Source of the DNA: Putridiphycobacter sp045110285
GTDB lineage: Bacteria > Bacteroidota > Bacteroidia > Flavobacteriales_D > Crocinitomicaceae
Direction: 5' to 3'
Assembly (NCBI GenBank): GCA_045110285.1
Contig: JBGCGA010000012.1
Span: 59,719-123,718, forward strand
Length of the DNA: 64,000 bases
In this document: positions 16,478-25,565 of the stretch, one piece after another
How positions within the stretch are numbered: the first letter of the stretch is position 1
How the letters are laid out: every line of letters begins with the position of its first letter
Position numbers and translations under genes: made by a program
Notes under the pieces: generated by a model
Seen by the model: the letters and a program-made list of their open reading frames with translations, nothing else
Told to the model about the DNA's origin: nothing
Databases searched by the model: none

Positions 16478-17387
16478 GAACGCCCATCATCATACATCTT
16501 GCACTTCCTCCTCCAACTCTCTCTATAATAGAGACATTAACAACAATAAACTCAGAGTATTTTTCAATAATTTCAATTTGTTCTTCCTTCAATGCCGAAT
16601 ATCCTGTTCGACTGATGACCAATTTTGACTTACCGTTATTATCATAAACTTCCAAACAGTTCCCTGAAAAACTTAACATTTGATGAATAGAAATATCAAT
16701 TACTACTTTTTCACTTTGTTCAAGTAATTTTTTCATGAAAGCTTTCTCTAAATTACTTTCAATTGTATCCAAGCAAACGATTGCATATGCGCTTGCTATT
16801 GACAGTAAAACATTTGTATGATAAATTGGTAATCCTTTTAAATCAAAACAATTAAATACAAAACCTTTGTAATCTATTTTAGCACAAAATGAATCGAAAA
16901 GCTTTTCATTAGTTCTGTCAGAAATTGAAGCATAAGCTCGTTTATACTCGTAGTCAAAAACAATCGATCCGGTACTTTCAAGAAATATCTGTTCCTTTTC
17001 GAAGTGAGACAAATCATAGGTATTTTGAATATTTAAAGCATCTTGTATTTGTTCTATAAGCTCGAACCTTCTCTCCCCCCGCCGCGATTCATATGCTAAA
17101 GGAAATAGGAACAAATCGTTTTCAGGAGTGATCGTAAACCAATTATTTAAAAAAATGGCATCAGGTAATTTTTCAGATAGTGAGTCTTTTAAAATATGTA
17201 CTTTAATTTGATGGCTAGTTAAAACTTCAACCATTTCATCAAATTCTGACAAAGCCTTACTGGCAATATATTTTTGATCAAATTTAACGTTGTTCTGCCA
17301 AGGATTGCTATTTTTAGTATCATTATTAAAACCGAAGTTATTTGGTCTTAGCATAAAAACACCATGGACACCGCTTACTTTATTCAT
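16467..17387 (-). CDS. ctlX: Amidinohydrolase of the arginine-deiminase superfamily, CtlX-like
   Basis: A 306-residue member of the guanidino-group modifying superfamily. The N-terminus contains FMLRPNNFGFN, then FLNNWFTITPEND (substrate-binding Asn/Asp region), SIVFDYEYKRAYASISDRT and the catalytic His in GLPIYHTN. The nucleophile is Cys298 in GGGSARCMMMG. Close homologues are annotated as the citrulline-utilisation hydrolase CtlX; a role as a dimethylarginine or arginine hydrolase cannot be excluded. Its start codon is about 10 bases from the divergent dipeptidase start. Confidence 0.78.
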   Translation of the reverse strand: MNKVSGVHGVFMLRPNNFGFNNDTKNSNPWQNNVKFDQKYIASKALSEFDEMVEVLTSHQIKVHILKDSLSEKLPDAIFLNNWFTITPENDLFLFPLAYESRRGERRFELIEQIQDALNIQNTYDLSHFEKEQIFLESTGSIVFDYEYKRAYASISDRTNEKLFDSFCAKIDYKGFVFNCFDLKGLPIYHTNVLLSIASAYAIVCLDTIESNLEKAFMKKLLEQSEKVVIDISIHQMLSFSGNCLEVYDNNGKSKLVISRTGYSALKEEQIEIIEKYSEFIVVNVSIIERVGGGSARCMMMGVPTF

Positions 17388-17396
17388 TGTCGGGGA

Positions 17397-18149
17397 TTGA
17401 AAATAATAATAGTATTTCTTTTAATCTCAAGTTGTCAAAATACTGATTCGAAGATAGATGAAAAATTTAACAAATCAAACCAAGTTATTAAAAATGAGCA
17501 AGAAAAATACTCTTTAGAAAAAGAAAGCGTTGAAAAACCTGACACTTTAGAGCAAAAAATTATTGATGCAGGATTAGTTGATGTTCAAACACTTGAACCA
17601 AGTATTCGAGTCGAATTAAAATATGCAACCATTGATAATTTTATGGATACCAATGTTTATGGTAGTTTCAAAAAAGCCTATCTACAACCCGAGGTTGCCT
17701 CAAGTCTGGCCAAGGCTCAAGCTTTTTTACAAAACATTGACTCATCACTGACCCTCTTGATATATGATGCCGTTCGACCAAGAAGCGTCCAACAATTCAT
17801 GTGGGATTATTTAGATATGCCCACTGCAAAAAAAATAAAATTTGTGTCTAATCCTAAAAATGGATCCATACATAATTATGGCTCGGCAGTAGATCTAACA
17901 ATTGCAAAAGTAGACGGAGAACCACTTGATATGGGTGCGAAATATGACGAAATTAAGACCATTGCATACCCTAGGCTAGAAGCCAAATTCTTATCCTCAG
18001 GTGAGCTCACCCAACAACAAGTGGCCAATAGAAAATTACTGAGAAAAGTCATGAAACAAGCAAATTTTACTGGAATAGGAACTGAATGGTGGCATTTTAA
18101 CCGTTATCCGCGTTGGAAAGCAAAGTCTCTTTACCAAATTATTGAGTAA
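17397..18149 (+). CDS. D-alanyl-D-alanine dipeptidase lipoprotein (M15 family, VanX/DdpX-like)
   Basis: A zinc dipeptidase of family M15D, which splits D-Ala-D-Ala. The zinc motif SxHxxGxAxD is visible as SIHNYGSAVD around residue 160 and the second motif as TEWWHFN near the end; DAVRPRSVQQFMW holds the conserved Arg. With a TTG start at 17397 the protein begins MKIIIVFLLISSC, a perfect short lipoprotein signal with a lipobox ending at Cys13. The only upstream ATG (17364) would add codons that spoil this signal and overlap the divergent ctlX, so the TTG was chosen. The protein is probably tethered in the periplasm, perhaps in peptidoglycan recycling. Confidence 0.83.
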   Translation: MKIIIVFLLISSCQNTDSKIDEKFNKSNQVIKNEQEKYSLEKESVEKPDTLEQKIIDAGLVDVQTLEPSIRVELKYATIDNFMDTNVYGSFKKAYLQPEVASSLAKAQAFLQNIDSSLTLLIYDAVRPRSVQQFMWDYLDMPTAKKIKFVSNPKNGSIHNYGSAVDLTIAKVDGEPLDMGAKYDEIKTIAYPRLEAKFLSSGELTQQQVANRKLLRKVMKQANFTGIGTEWWHFNRYPRWKAKSLYQIIE

Positions 18150-19148
18150 TTATTGTCTCTTTATTTTTCCAGTATGGGTTCTTTGAAATTCCCTCTTAAA
18201 ACCAATGACTTTAGGAACTTCGAATTTGGATAGTTCACTTAACAGTTTTGCTTTTAACCCTTCAGTCTTTTCATTTGAATAGGGTTGTCCTTCAATTATT
18301 AATACAACTTTATCACCGAGAAATTCATCTCGTTCTTTAGAAATATAAAAAGCTGATGAGATAAATTTTGCTATTTTTCTTTCAACTTCTTCAGGTTGAA
18401 TTTTTATACCTCCTGAATTTATAACAAAATCAGCCCGTCCTAGCCATTTAAAAGAGTTTTTGTCTTTTAAATCTACCCTGTCAGTTGTAATTATTGTTGT
18501 GTCAGAAATTGACGGCGCATTTATCACCAGACAATCTTGCTCAGTTTTATCAAAACTAACATTTGGCAGAGCTATATAGTAGTCATTATATTTTTCAATC
18601 TTTTTTAAAGCTATATGACTGACAGTTTCTGTCATACCAAAAGTAGCATATGAGTGATTACTTAAAATAGAAATATCATTAAACAATTGGTCATTTATTG
18701 GCGCACCTCCAATAATCACATTTTTAATTTGTTCATATTTTACTCGAGCATTTTTATCTGATAAGATACTGCTGACCTGAAGCGGAACAAATGCTGCAAA
18801 ATCAATAGGCTGATGGACAAAAGAAAGTGGATTGCTACAAACTGGCGCAACAACTAACTTCAGCTCACATTCTATCGCCCTTACAATCTGCATCATACCA
18901 GCAATATATGTTGCTGACAAGTTTAACAGAATAGTAAAATCTGAATTAAAGTTAAAAAATTGGTTTGTTGCATTTGCAGATGCAACCATCACTTTTTTTA
19001 AGACGTTAATACTTTTAGGTAAGCCGGTTGAACCCGAAGTGTAAACAGTAATGTGTTTCTCGTCAGATTGCCATAACGAAACAAAATCTAAAACAGCTTG
19101 TTTTTGGGTTTCAGGAACTTCTGGTAAAAAAATAATATCTGTCAGCAT
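18150..19148 (-). CDS. menE: AMP-binding acyl-CoA ligase, MenE-like (o-succinylbenzoate--CoA ligase)
   Basis: A 332-residue adenylate-forming ligase, short as expected for Bacteroidota MenE. The ATP loop is YTSGSTGLPKS around residue 38; IIGGAPI, SYATFGMTETVSH and the late WLGRADFVINSGGIK (hinge Asp) are the other core motifs, and the protein ends with HTGKIKR containing the catalytic Lys. MenE activates o-succinylbenzoate in menaquinone synthesis. No other men genes are in the window, so another short acyl-CoA ligase is possible. Its stop abuts that of the dipeptidase gene. Confidence 0.75.
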   Translation of the reverse strand: MLTDIIFLPEVPETQKQAVLDFVSLWQSDEKHITVYTSGSTGLPKSINVLKKVMVASANATNQFFNFNSDFTILLNLSATYIAGMMQIVRAIECELKLVVAPVCSNPLSFVHQPIDFAAFVPLQVSSILSDKNARVKYEQIKNVIIGGAPINDQLFNDISILSNHSYATFGMTETVSHIALKKIEKYNDYYIALPNVSFDKTEQDCLVINAPSISDTTIITTDRVDLKDKNSFKWLGRADFVINSGGIKIQPEEVERKIAKFISSAFYISKERDEFLGDKVVLIIEGQPYSNEKTEGLKAKLLSELSKFEVPKVIGFKREFQRTHTGKIKRQ

Positions 19149-19209
19149 TGTAATGGTACACTTTTTGTAACGTCTTATAAGTACAAAGTTATTAAGTTAA
19201 ATAATAAAA

Positions 19210-19662
19210 ATGAAAAAAAACATCACCATCATCCTATCCATATTAGTGCTAACTTTTTTAGGTTTCGCCTTTACAAATTCAGAAATAGATAAATCTGAAG
19301 ATTCTGCTGGAATTCAATTTTTTGATGGTACATGGGAGGAAGCGCTTGTAAAAGCAAAGAAAGAAAATAAACTTATTTTTGTAGATGCATATGCAGTTTG
19401 GTGCGGACCTTGCAAAATTCTGGCAAAAAAATATTTTACAAAAGAGAACGTGGGCAAATATTACAATGCCAGTTTCATTAACTACAAAATGGACATGGAA
19501 AAAGATAAAAATGGGCCAAGACTTTCTGGAAAATGGGGGCTTAGAGCATATCCAACTTTATACTTTGTAAACATAGACGAAAGCGTAGTTCACTCTTCAG
19601 TTGGCTTAATTGATGACAAAGCGCTTTTAAAAATAGCATCTATCGCTAAGTCTAAACAATAG
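19210..19662 (+). CDS. Exported thioredoxin-fold protein
   Basis: A 150-residue protein with an N-terminal hydrophobic signal (residues 5-23) and a thioredoxin domain with the redox motif WCGPCK near residue 65. The segment before it (FDGTWEEALVKAKKENKLIFVDAYA) is typical of the thioredoxin_7/DsbD-gamma-like group, and AYPTLYF holds the cis-Pro. It probably acts as a periplasmic thiol reductase or is anchored by an uncleaved signal. It converges with aspartate kinase with a 28-base gap. Confidence 0.85.
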   Translation: MKKNITIILSILVLTFLGFAFTNSEIDKSEDSAGIQFFDGTWEEALVKAKKENKLIFVDAYAVWCGPCKILAKKYFTKENVGKYYNASFINYKMDMEKDKNGPRLSGKWGLRAYPTLYFVNIDESVVHSSVGLIDDKALLKIASIAKSKQ

Positions 19663-19690
19663 TTGCTATTGCAAAGTAATTCTTGAATTA

Positions 19691-20959
19691 CTACCGCAAA
19701 ATAATTCTTGCCGTTTCCTGCGTTTTCTGCGTCAAAATTGTGTCTTTTTTTGCCGTTAACCTTTTAATCGTTTCATCATCATAATGTCTTATTGTTAGTA
19801 GCTTTAAATCTTCACTATGTTCAACATTAAATGATTTCCCTAAATTCTTCAACAATTGGTCTAATTTGTATTTGCTATCAATTAGAAATGAAAAACTCAC
19901 AGCAGAATTTTGCATCAAATTTATCCTAATTTTTTGCTTGCTTAACAGTCCAAAAATAGACGTCAATTGGTCTTCCACAATGAAAGAGAAATCCTTCGGA
20001 GTGACAGAAATTAAGATTTGATTTTCTTTAAAGATATAGGAAGGCACCTCAGCGTCATACTGAGTTGATGACTGAATGACAGTTCCTGTGTTTTGAGGAT
20101 TTAAAAATGACTTTATGTACAACGGAATATCACTATTCTTAAGTGGTTGGATGGTTTTAGGATGGATAACCGAGGCGCCGTAATATGCCAGTTCCACAGC
20201 CTCTGTAAACGATATTTTTTTTAACAATATTGTACCATTAAAATACTTCGGATCGGCATTTAGCATGCCTGGAACGTCTTTCCAAATGGTTACACTCTCG
20301 GCCTTACTCATAAAAGCAAATATTGAGGCTGTAAAATCCGATCCCTCTCGTCCTAAAGTAGTATTCAGCCCTTCATTGGTTTGCCCAATAAATCCTTGCG
20401 TAATAAAAAAATCAAATTGATTAATGATTGGTTGAATACAACCGTCAAAAGCAGCCTGACTTTTATTCCACTGCACCCTACCCTCTTGATAATTACGATC
20501 AGTTTTTACAACATTTCTGGCATCTATCCACTTTGCTAATAATCCTACTGATTGCAAATGAGCAACTACAATTTTTGTTGACAAAATTTCCCCGAAAGGT
20601 ACAATTTGATCATATTCAAAATGAAAATTATCGCTAGCTGAATCACTCAATTTTGAGTCTAACTGTACAAAAACATTGGCAATCTCCATATGAAATTGCT
20701 GATCTTCTATCTTTAATTCGCTGATGATATTTAGATGAAAATCCTTAAACTCATCAACCAATCCAGTTAAGCCTGAACTTTTTTGCCAGTATGCTTGGAC
20801 TATGCGCTCCAAATGATTTGTTGATTTACCCATGGCTGAAATCACTACAATTGTTGGCGCAAGTCCATAATTTTTTAAAATTTCGCCAACATTTACAATA
20901 GATTTAGCATCCTTTACTGATGCTCCACCAAACTTAAAAACTTTTACTGTTGACTCCAT
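19691..20959 (-). CDS. Aspartate kinase
   Basis: Phosphorylates aspartate in the first step towards lysine, threonine and methionine. The 422-residue monofunctional enzyme starts MESTVKVFKFGGASVKDA; later motifs are FITQGFIG, TTLGREGSDFTAS (substrate and nucleotide binding) and YYGASVIHPKTIQPL. The C-terminal 120 residues are the weakly conserved ACT regulatory region (LISVTPKDFSF). The ATG at 20959 was chosen over the TTG at 20968 because a promoter -7 box ends at 20966. Feedback by end products is known in the family but the effector cannot be read here. Confidence 0.92.
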   Translation of the reverse strand: MESTVKVFKFGGASVKDAKSIVNVGEILKNYGLAPTIVVISAMGKSTNHLERIVQAYWQKSSGLTGLVDEFKDFHLNIISELKIEDQQFHMEIANVFVQLDSKLSDSASDNFHFEYDQIVPFGEILSTKIVVAHLQSVGLLAKWIDARNVVKTDRNYQEGRVQWNKSQAAFDGCIQPIINQFDFFITQGFIGQTNEGLNTTLGREGSDFTASIFAFMSKAESVTIWKDVPGMLNADPKYFNGTILLKKISFTEAVELAYYGASVIHPKTIQPLKNSDIPLYIKSFLNPQNTGTVIQSSTQYDAEVPSYIFKENQILISVTPKDFSFIVEDQLTSIFGLLSKQKIRINLMQNSAVSFSFLIDSKYKLDQLLKNLGKSFNVEHSEDLKLLTIRHYDDETIKRLTAKKDTILTQKTQETARIILR

Positions 20960-20965
20960 AGACCA

Positions 20966-20973
20966 CAAAATTA
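20966..20973 (-). promoter_or_regulatory. Bacteroidota -7 box TAATTTTG for aspartate kinase
   Basis: A TAnnTTTG match 6 bases before the ATG at 20959. It overlaps the alternative TTG start and therefore rules that start out; the mRNA leader would be very short or absent. Confidence 0.5.
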
Positions 20974-21004
20974 ATGGTATTTTTAAGCCGTAAAAGTAAG
21001 CATT

Positions 21005-21373
21005 TTGTCAGAATCAATTCTAAATAATCTTTATCCGGAAAAAGCACTAGAAAACATCAGCTTTTTAGAAGAAACTTGCCGACAAATCAATAAAGACCTA
21101 ACTGGTTTTTCTTCTTTGAAAGTTGAATTGACCGAACAGCTCTTAGAAGCACCCCTTCAGGAATTGATTAACCAATGTAAACCCATATTAAATGATTTAG
21201 AAGCATCAAACAACTTACAACCTTTTATTTACAAGGTTGACCTCTCTGAAAAGAAATACATTTCGTACAAAGTAAACCATCAATCAAAACAAAAATTTGC
21301 AGAAAGTATTATTGAAAGATGTGCTCAAAAAGTGTATTTGAGGTGGTATTTTTCTAACCGTCTAAATCGTTAA
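21005..21373 (+). CDS. Hypothetical protein, TTG start
   Basis: A 122-residue acidic-to-neutral helical protein that I do not recognise. It has no internal Met at all and the frame opens with a TTG (TTGTCAGAATC), so TTG is the only sensible start. Composition, codon choice and a clean stop look like a real gene. It is divergent from aspartate kinase with a 45-base gap and lies 86 bases before sucA. A segment of two predicted helices (residues 12-50 and 55-72) is followed by a more basic C-terminus. Confidence 0.6.
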   Translation: MSESILNNLYPEKALENISFLEETCRQINKDLTGFSSLKVELTEQLLEAPLQELINQCKPILNDLEASNNLQPFIYKVDLSEKKYISYKVNHQSKQKFAESIIERCAQKVYLRWYFSNRLNR

Positions 21374-21424
21374 TAATTCTTCTATTAAAAGTTCAATTTC
21401 TACTATGTAGTTCAATAGAATTCT

Positions 21425-21432
21425 TAAATTTG
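21425..21432 (+). promoter_or_regulatory. Bacteroidota -7 box TAAATTTG for sucAB
   Basis: A TAnnTTTG match about 28 bases before the sucA ATG at 21460. It overlaps the TTG that opens the longer frame (21430), which therefore cannot be the start. Confidence 0.5.
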
Positions 21433-21459
21433 CTATATAGATATCGAACTAAACGTACT

Positions 21460-24177
21460 ATGGATAAATTTTCTTTTATCGGCAATGCAGATGTAAACGC
21501 CATTGACGACCTCTATAAAAAATATCAGTCTAATCCTGAATCTGTTGATATAGAATGGATAAAGTTTTTTGAAGGTTTTGATTTTGCGAAAACTGATTTT
21601 GAATCTGGTGAAATTCCAGAAAATTTTCAAAAAGAATTTAAGGTATTAAGCCTGATAGATGCTTACAGAAATCGAGGACACTTGTTTACAAAAACAAATC
21701 CAGTGCGAGAAAGAAGAACCTATACGCCAACCCTTGGCATTGAAAACTTTGGTTTAACTGAAGCAGATTTGAATTCAAATTTTCAAGCAGGAGAAGAAAT
21801 TGGTATTGGTGTTACAACTTTGGCTAAAATAATTGAACATTTACAATTAACATATTGCCAGTCAATTGGTATAGAATATATATACATGCGTGACCCTGAG
21901 AGGTTGGCATGGTTTAAAAATAGCATTGAATTAACTAATCGTCCAAAATATTCCGCCGACGAAAAAAAGAGAATCTTAAAAAAACTCAACCAAGCTACTG
22001 GTTTTGAACAGTTTTTACAAAAAAAATATGTCGGCCAAAAACGTTTTTCTATTGAGGGAGGAGAAGCATTAATTCCGGCGCTAGATAAAATCATTTCACA
22101 AGGTGCTGAAGACGGCGTTGAAGAGGTCATTGTTGGGATGGCTCACAGAGGTAGATTAAATACATTAATTAACGTATTTAAAAAACAACCAAAAGATGTT
22201 TTTTGTGAGTTCGAAGGAAAAGAATTTGAGGATGAGGATGATGATTTTGACGGTGATGTAAAATATCATTTAGGATTCACAACAGATGTGGTAACAGATT
22301 CAGGAAAAAAAGTACACCTCACACTTTCCCCTAACCCATCTCATTTAGAAGCAGTAGACCCAGTAGTACAAGGAATGGCTAGGGCAAGAATAGACCAAGT
22401 GTTACACGACGAAAATAAGATTGTTCCAATATTAATTCATGGTGATGCTGCTGTTGCAGGTCAGGGTGTTGTTTACGAAGTAGCTCAAATGGCTCAATTA
22501 GATGGTTATAGAACTGGTGGGACAATCCATATTGTAGTCAACAATCAAGTAGGATTTACAACTAACTATGTTGATGCAAGATCAAGCACCTATTGTACAG
22601 ATGTTTTCAAAACTACTCTTTGTCCTGTTTTTCATGTCAATGGAGATGATGTTGAAGCGGTAATTCAAGTCATGGATATTGCTTTGGCTTATCGTCAGAA
22701 ATTTAATAGAGACGTTGTTATTGACTTGTTGTGCTACAGAAAGTATGGACATAATGAAGGTGATGAACCAAAATTCACTCAACCTAAGCTATACAAGGCT
22801 ATTGCAAAACATCCAAATCCCAAAGATATCTACTTAGATACATTATTGGCTGAAGGAATTGTTTCTCAGAGTGAAGCGGATGCAATTGATAAGGAAATTT
22901 ACAATAAATTGGACGAAGATTATTCCGCAGCCAAAGAAATGAATAAGACCATTGTTCGAAATTTCCTTTCTGATATGTGGGCAAATTACCGCTATGGTAC
23001 TGTTGCTGATTTTGAGAGTGAAGTTGACACTTCCGTTTCTCTATCTGAATTAAAAAAAATTGCAGACAAAGTATCCTCATTGCCTGAGGGGAAAAATTAC
23101 TTCAGAAAAATAAAAAAGTTATTTAACGACCGGAAAACAATGTTAAAAGATGATCGCCTTGACTGGGGATTAGCTGAGAACATTGCTTATGCTTCACTGT
23201 TAGTCGAAAATCACCCTGTTAGAGTCAGCGGTCAAGACGTTGAAAGAGGAACTTTTTCGCACCGTCATGCTGTTGTTAAAACTGAAGATACAGAGGAAGA
23301 AATTATTCCTTTAAACTTAATTTCTGAAGAACAAGCAGAATTTACGATTTACAACTCATTACTTTCTGAATATGCCGTACTAGGATTTGAATACGGATAT
23401 TCGTTAGTGACCCCAGAAAGCCTAACCATTTGGGAAGCTCAGTTTGGTGATTTTTATAATGGCGCTCAAATAATGGTAGATCAGTTTATAACTGCTGGCG
23501 AGGACAAATGGAGAGTTCAAAGTGGCTTAACATTACTTCTTCCACATGGATACGAAGGCCAAGGTGGGGAACATTCAAGTGGTAGATTAGAACGATTTCT
23601 GCAAGCAACAGCATCATTAAATATTCAAATCTGTAACACCACCACACCTGCTAATCATTTTCACTTACTTAGAAGACAGCTTAAAAGAGAATTCAGAAAA
23701 CCATTAGTGGTCTTTTCTCCAAAAAATTTACTTCGTCACCCAGAAGCAACTTCTAAATTGGAAGACCTTGCAAAAGGTGAATTTATGCCTGTGATTGATG
23801 ACATGCAAGCTGACCCTAAAACAGTAGATACTATTGTTTTGTGTTCTGGCAAATTTTACTACGAAATAAAGGCTGAAGCTAAAGAACGAGGAATAGATAA
23901 TGCGGCATTTATTCGTTTAGAACAATTATACCCGCTACCTAAAAAGCAGATGGACAAGGCAATTAGCCGTTATCCAAAGGCAAAAAAATACATTTGGGCT
24001 CAAGAAGAGCCGTATAACATGGGTGCGGCTATGCATATATATATGCGTATGAAGCGTGATGATTTTAAAATTATAGCACGACCTGCATCCGCTGCTCCAG
24101 CAACGGGTTCTAGTCAAACACATCAAAAAAGATTGAAAGCATTGTATGATAGCTTGTTTGATGAAATAACAAAATAA
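21460..24177 (+). CDS. sucA: 2-oxoglutarate dehydrogenase E1 component
   Basis: The thiamine-diphosphate-dependent decarboxylase of the 2-oxoglutarate dehydrogenase complex (TCA cycle). The 905-residue protein begins MDKFSFIGNADVNAIDDLYKKYQ, the E2-binding N-terminal region. Other signatures are FSIEGGEALIP, GMAHRGRLN, SPNPSHLEAVDPVVQG, ILIHGDAAVAGQGV, VNNQVGFTT (ThDP-Mg region), CYRKYGHNEGDEP and LLPHGYEGQGGEHSS. The ATG at 21460 was chosen over the TTG at 21430 because of the promoter box. sucB follows 27 bases downstream. Confidence 0.97.
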   Translation: MDKFSFIGNADVNAIDDLYKKYQSNPESVDIEWIKFFEGFDFAKTDFESGEIPENFQKEFKVLSLIDAYRNRGHLFTKTNPVRERRTYTPTLGIENFGLTEADLNSNFQAGEEIGIGVTTLAKIIEHLQLTYCQSIGIEYIYMRDPERLAWFKNSIELTNRPKYSADEKKRILKKLNQATGFEQFLQKKYVGQKRFSIEGGEALIPALDKIISQGAEDGVEEVIVGMAHRGRLNTLINVFKKQPKDVFCEFEGKEFEDEDDDFDGDVKYHLGFTTDVVTDSGKKVHLTLSPNPSHLEAVDPVVQGMARARIDQVLHDENKIVPILIHGDAAVAGQGVVYEVAQMAQLDGYRTGGTIHIVVNNQVGFTTNYVDARSSTYCTDVFKTTLCPVFHVNGDDVEAVIQVMDIALAYRQKFNRDVVIDLLCYRKYGHNEGDEPKFTQPKLYKAIAKHPNPKDIYLDTLLAEGIVSQSEADAIDKEIYNKLDEDYSAAKEMNKTIVRNFLSDMWANYRYGTVADFESEVDTSVSLSELKKIADKVSSLPEGKNYFRKIKKLFNDRKTMLKDDRLDWGLAENIAYASLLVENHPVRVSGQDVERGTFSHRHAVVKTEDTEEEIIPLNLISEEQAEFTIYNSLLSEYAVLGFEYGYSLVTPESLTIWEAQFGDFYNGAQIMVDQFITAGEDKWRVQSGLTLLLPHGYEGQGGEHSSGRLERFLQATASLNIQICNTTTPANHFHLLRRQLKREFRKPLVVFSPKNLLRHPEATSKLEDLAKGEFMPVIDDMQADPKTVDTIVLCSGKFYYEIKAEAKERGIDNAAFIRLEQLYPLPKKQMDKAISRYPKAKKYIWAQEEPYNMGAAMHIYMRMKRDDFKIIARPASAAPATGSSQTHQKRLKALYDSLFDEITK

Positions 24178-24204
24178 AAATAAAGAATACTAATAAACTA
24201 TAGA

Positions 24205-25473
24205 ATGGCAGTATTAGAAATGAAAGTACCATCACCAGGCGAATCAATTTCAGAAGTTGAAATTGCACAATGGTTAGTGGAAGATGGAGATTATGTTGAT
24301 AAAGATCAGGCAATTGCAGAGGTTGACTCTGATAAAGCGACACTAGAACTTCCTGCTGAAGAATCGGGCATAATCACCTTTAAAGCTGAAGAGGGAGATG
24401 CAGTTGCAGTAGGTGCTGTAGTGTGCTTAATTGATATGGATGCTGAGCGTCCTGCTGGAATGGATAAAAGTCCGGAGCCGAAGCCTGAAGCTAAAACGGA
24501 AGAAACGAAGAAACAAGAGCCTGCAGCTAAAAAAGATGAAAAGACTAACTCTGCTCCTTCAAAAAGTGATTCTTATGCAAAAGGACATCCATCTGTTGCT
24601 GCCAAAAAGATAATGGACGAAAATAATGTGTCTGCCAGCCACGTGAACGGAACTGGAAAAGATGGTAGAATCACCAAGCAAGACGTTGTATCTGCAATGG
24701 CTGCTGGCTTTTCGGCAAATGAGGCCCAAGGATGGGGTGGTACTAGAGATACGAAGAATGAAAAAATGTCAATGATGCGAAGAAAGATCGCTGAAAGACT
24801 GGTATCCGTTAAGAATGACACTGCCATGTTAACGACGTTTAACGAAGTAGACATGAAACCAATCATGGACATTCGAACCAAATATAAAAAGTTTTTTGCT
24901 GAGCACCATGATGTTAATTTAGGGTTCATGTCCTTCTTCACCAAAGCGGTAACTGAAGCATTAAACCTTTTCCCGTCAGTTAATGGCCAAATTGAAGGAA
25001 AGGAAATGATTTTGCATGACTATGCTGATATTGGCATTGCCGTATCATCCCCTAAAGGATTGATGGTTCCAGTTGTCAGAAATGCAGAGCAAATGAGTTT
25101 GGCTGAAATTGAAAAAGAAATAAAAAGACTGGCTATAAAAGCTAGAGATGGAAAAATAACTCCAGACGAAATGACTGGAGGAACATTTACCATTACAAAC
25201 GGCGGTGTTTTTGGCTCCATGCTTTCCACTCCAATTATTAACCCTCCGCAGTCAGCTATTTTAGGAATGCACAATATTGTTCAAAGACCCGTAGTGGTTA
25301 ATGGAGAAATTGTTATCAGACCTATTATGTACTTGGCTTTATCTTACGATCATAGAATAATCGACGGAAAGGAATCTGTTTCGTTTTTAGTGAAAGTAAA
25401 AGAGATGCTAGAGAATCCAGAAAAAATGCTTTTTGGTTCTAAAGATCCGATTCAAGTACTATTGGGATTATAA
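24205..25473 (+). CDS. sucB: 2-oxoglutarate dehydrogenase E2, dihydrolipoyllysine-residue succinyltransferase
   Basis: The core acyltransferase of the 2-oxoglutarate dehydrogenase complex. Domains in order: one lipoyl domain (residues 1-78) with the lipoylated Lys in EVDSDKATLEL; an Ala/Pro/Lys/Glu-rich linker (85-125); a peripheral-subunit-binding domain (HPSVAAKKIMDENNV, GTGKDGRITKQDV); and the catalytic domain from about 185, with GSMLSTPIINPPQSAILGMH and the active-site His in SYDHRIIDGKESV. It is co-transcribed with sucA; a terminator follows. Confidence 0.97.
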   Translation: MAVLEMKVPSPGESISEVEIAQWLVEDGDYVDKDQAIAEVDSDKATLELPAEESGIITFKAEEGDAVAVGAVVCLIDMDAERPAGMDKSPEPKPEAKTEETKKQEPAAKKDEKTNSAPSKSDSYAKGHPSVAAKKIMDENNVSASHVNGTGKDGRITKQDVVSAMAAGFSANEAQGWGGTRDTKNEKMSMMRRKIAERLVSVKNDTAMLTTFNEVDMKPIMDIRTKYKKFFAEHHDVNLGFMSFFTKAVTEALNLFPSVNGQIEGKEMILHDYADIGIAVSSPKGLMVPVVRNAEQMSLAEIEKEIKRLAIKARDGKITPDEMTGGTFTITNGGVFGSMLSTPIINPPQSAILGMHNIVQRPVVVNGEIVIRPIMYLALSYDHRIIDGKESVSFLVKVKEMLENPEKMLFGSKDPIQVLLGL

Positions 25474-25492
25474 GTAAAATTAAATTATAATT

Positions 25493-25521
25493 AAAAGTCC
25501 AGCATTAGCTGGACTTTTTTT
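25493..25521 (+). terminator. Rho-independent terminator after sucB
   Basis: A perfect 11-bp stem (AAAAGTCCAGC / GCTGGACTTTT) with an ATTA loop runs into a T-tract. It closes the sucAB operon. Confidence 0.93.
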
Positions 25522-25565
25522 GTGTGATAAAAATTATTACATTTGATAAAATTGAAGAGAAAAAA

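Noticed and set aside
16467..17387. Peptidylarginine deiminase or agmatine deiminase
   Set aside because: The length, the GGGSARC active-site end and the FMLRPNNFGFN start fit the CtlX/DDAH-like group better.
19675..19693. GTAATTC/GAATTAC inverted repeat between the thioredoxin and aspartate kinase genes
   Set aside because: The stem is short and AT-rich with no following T-tract on either strand, so it was not called a terminator.
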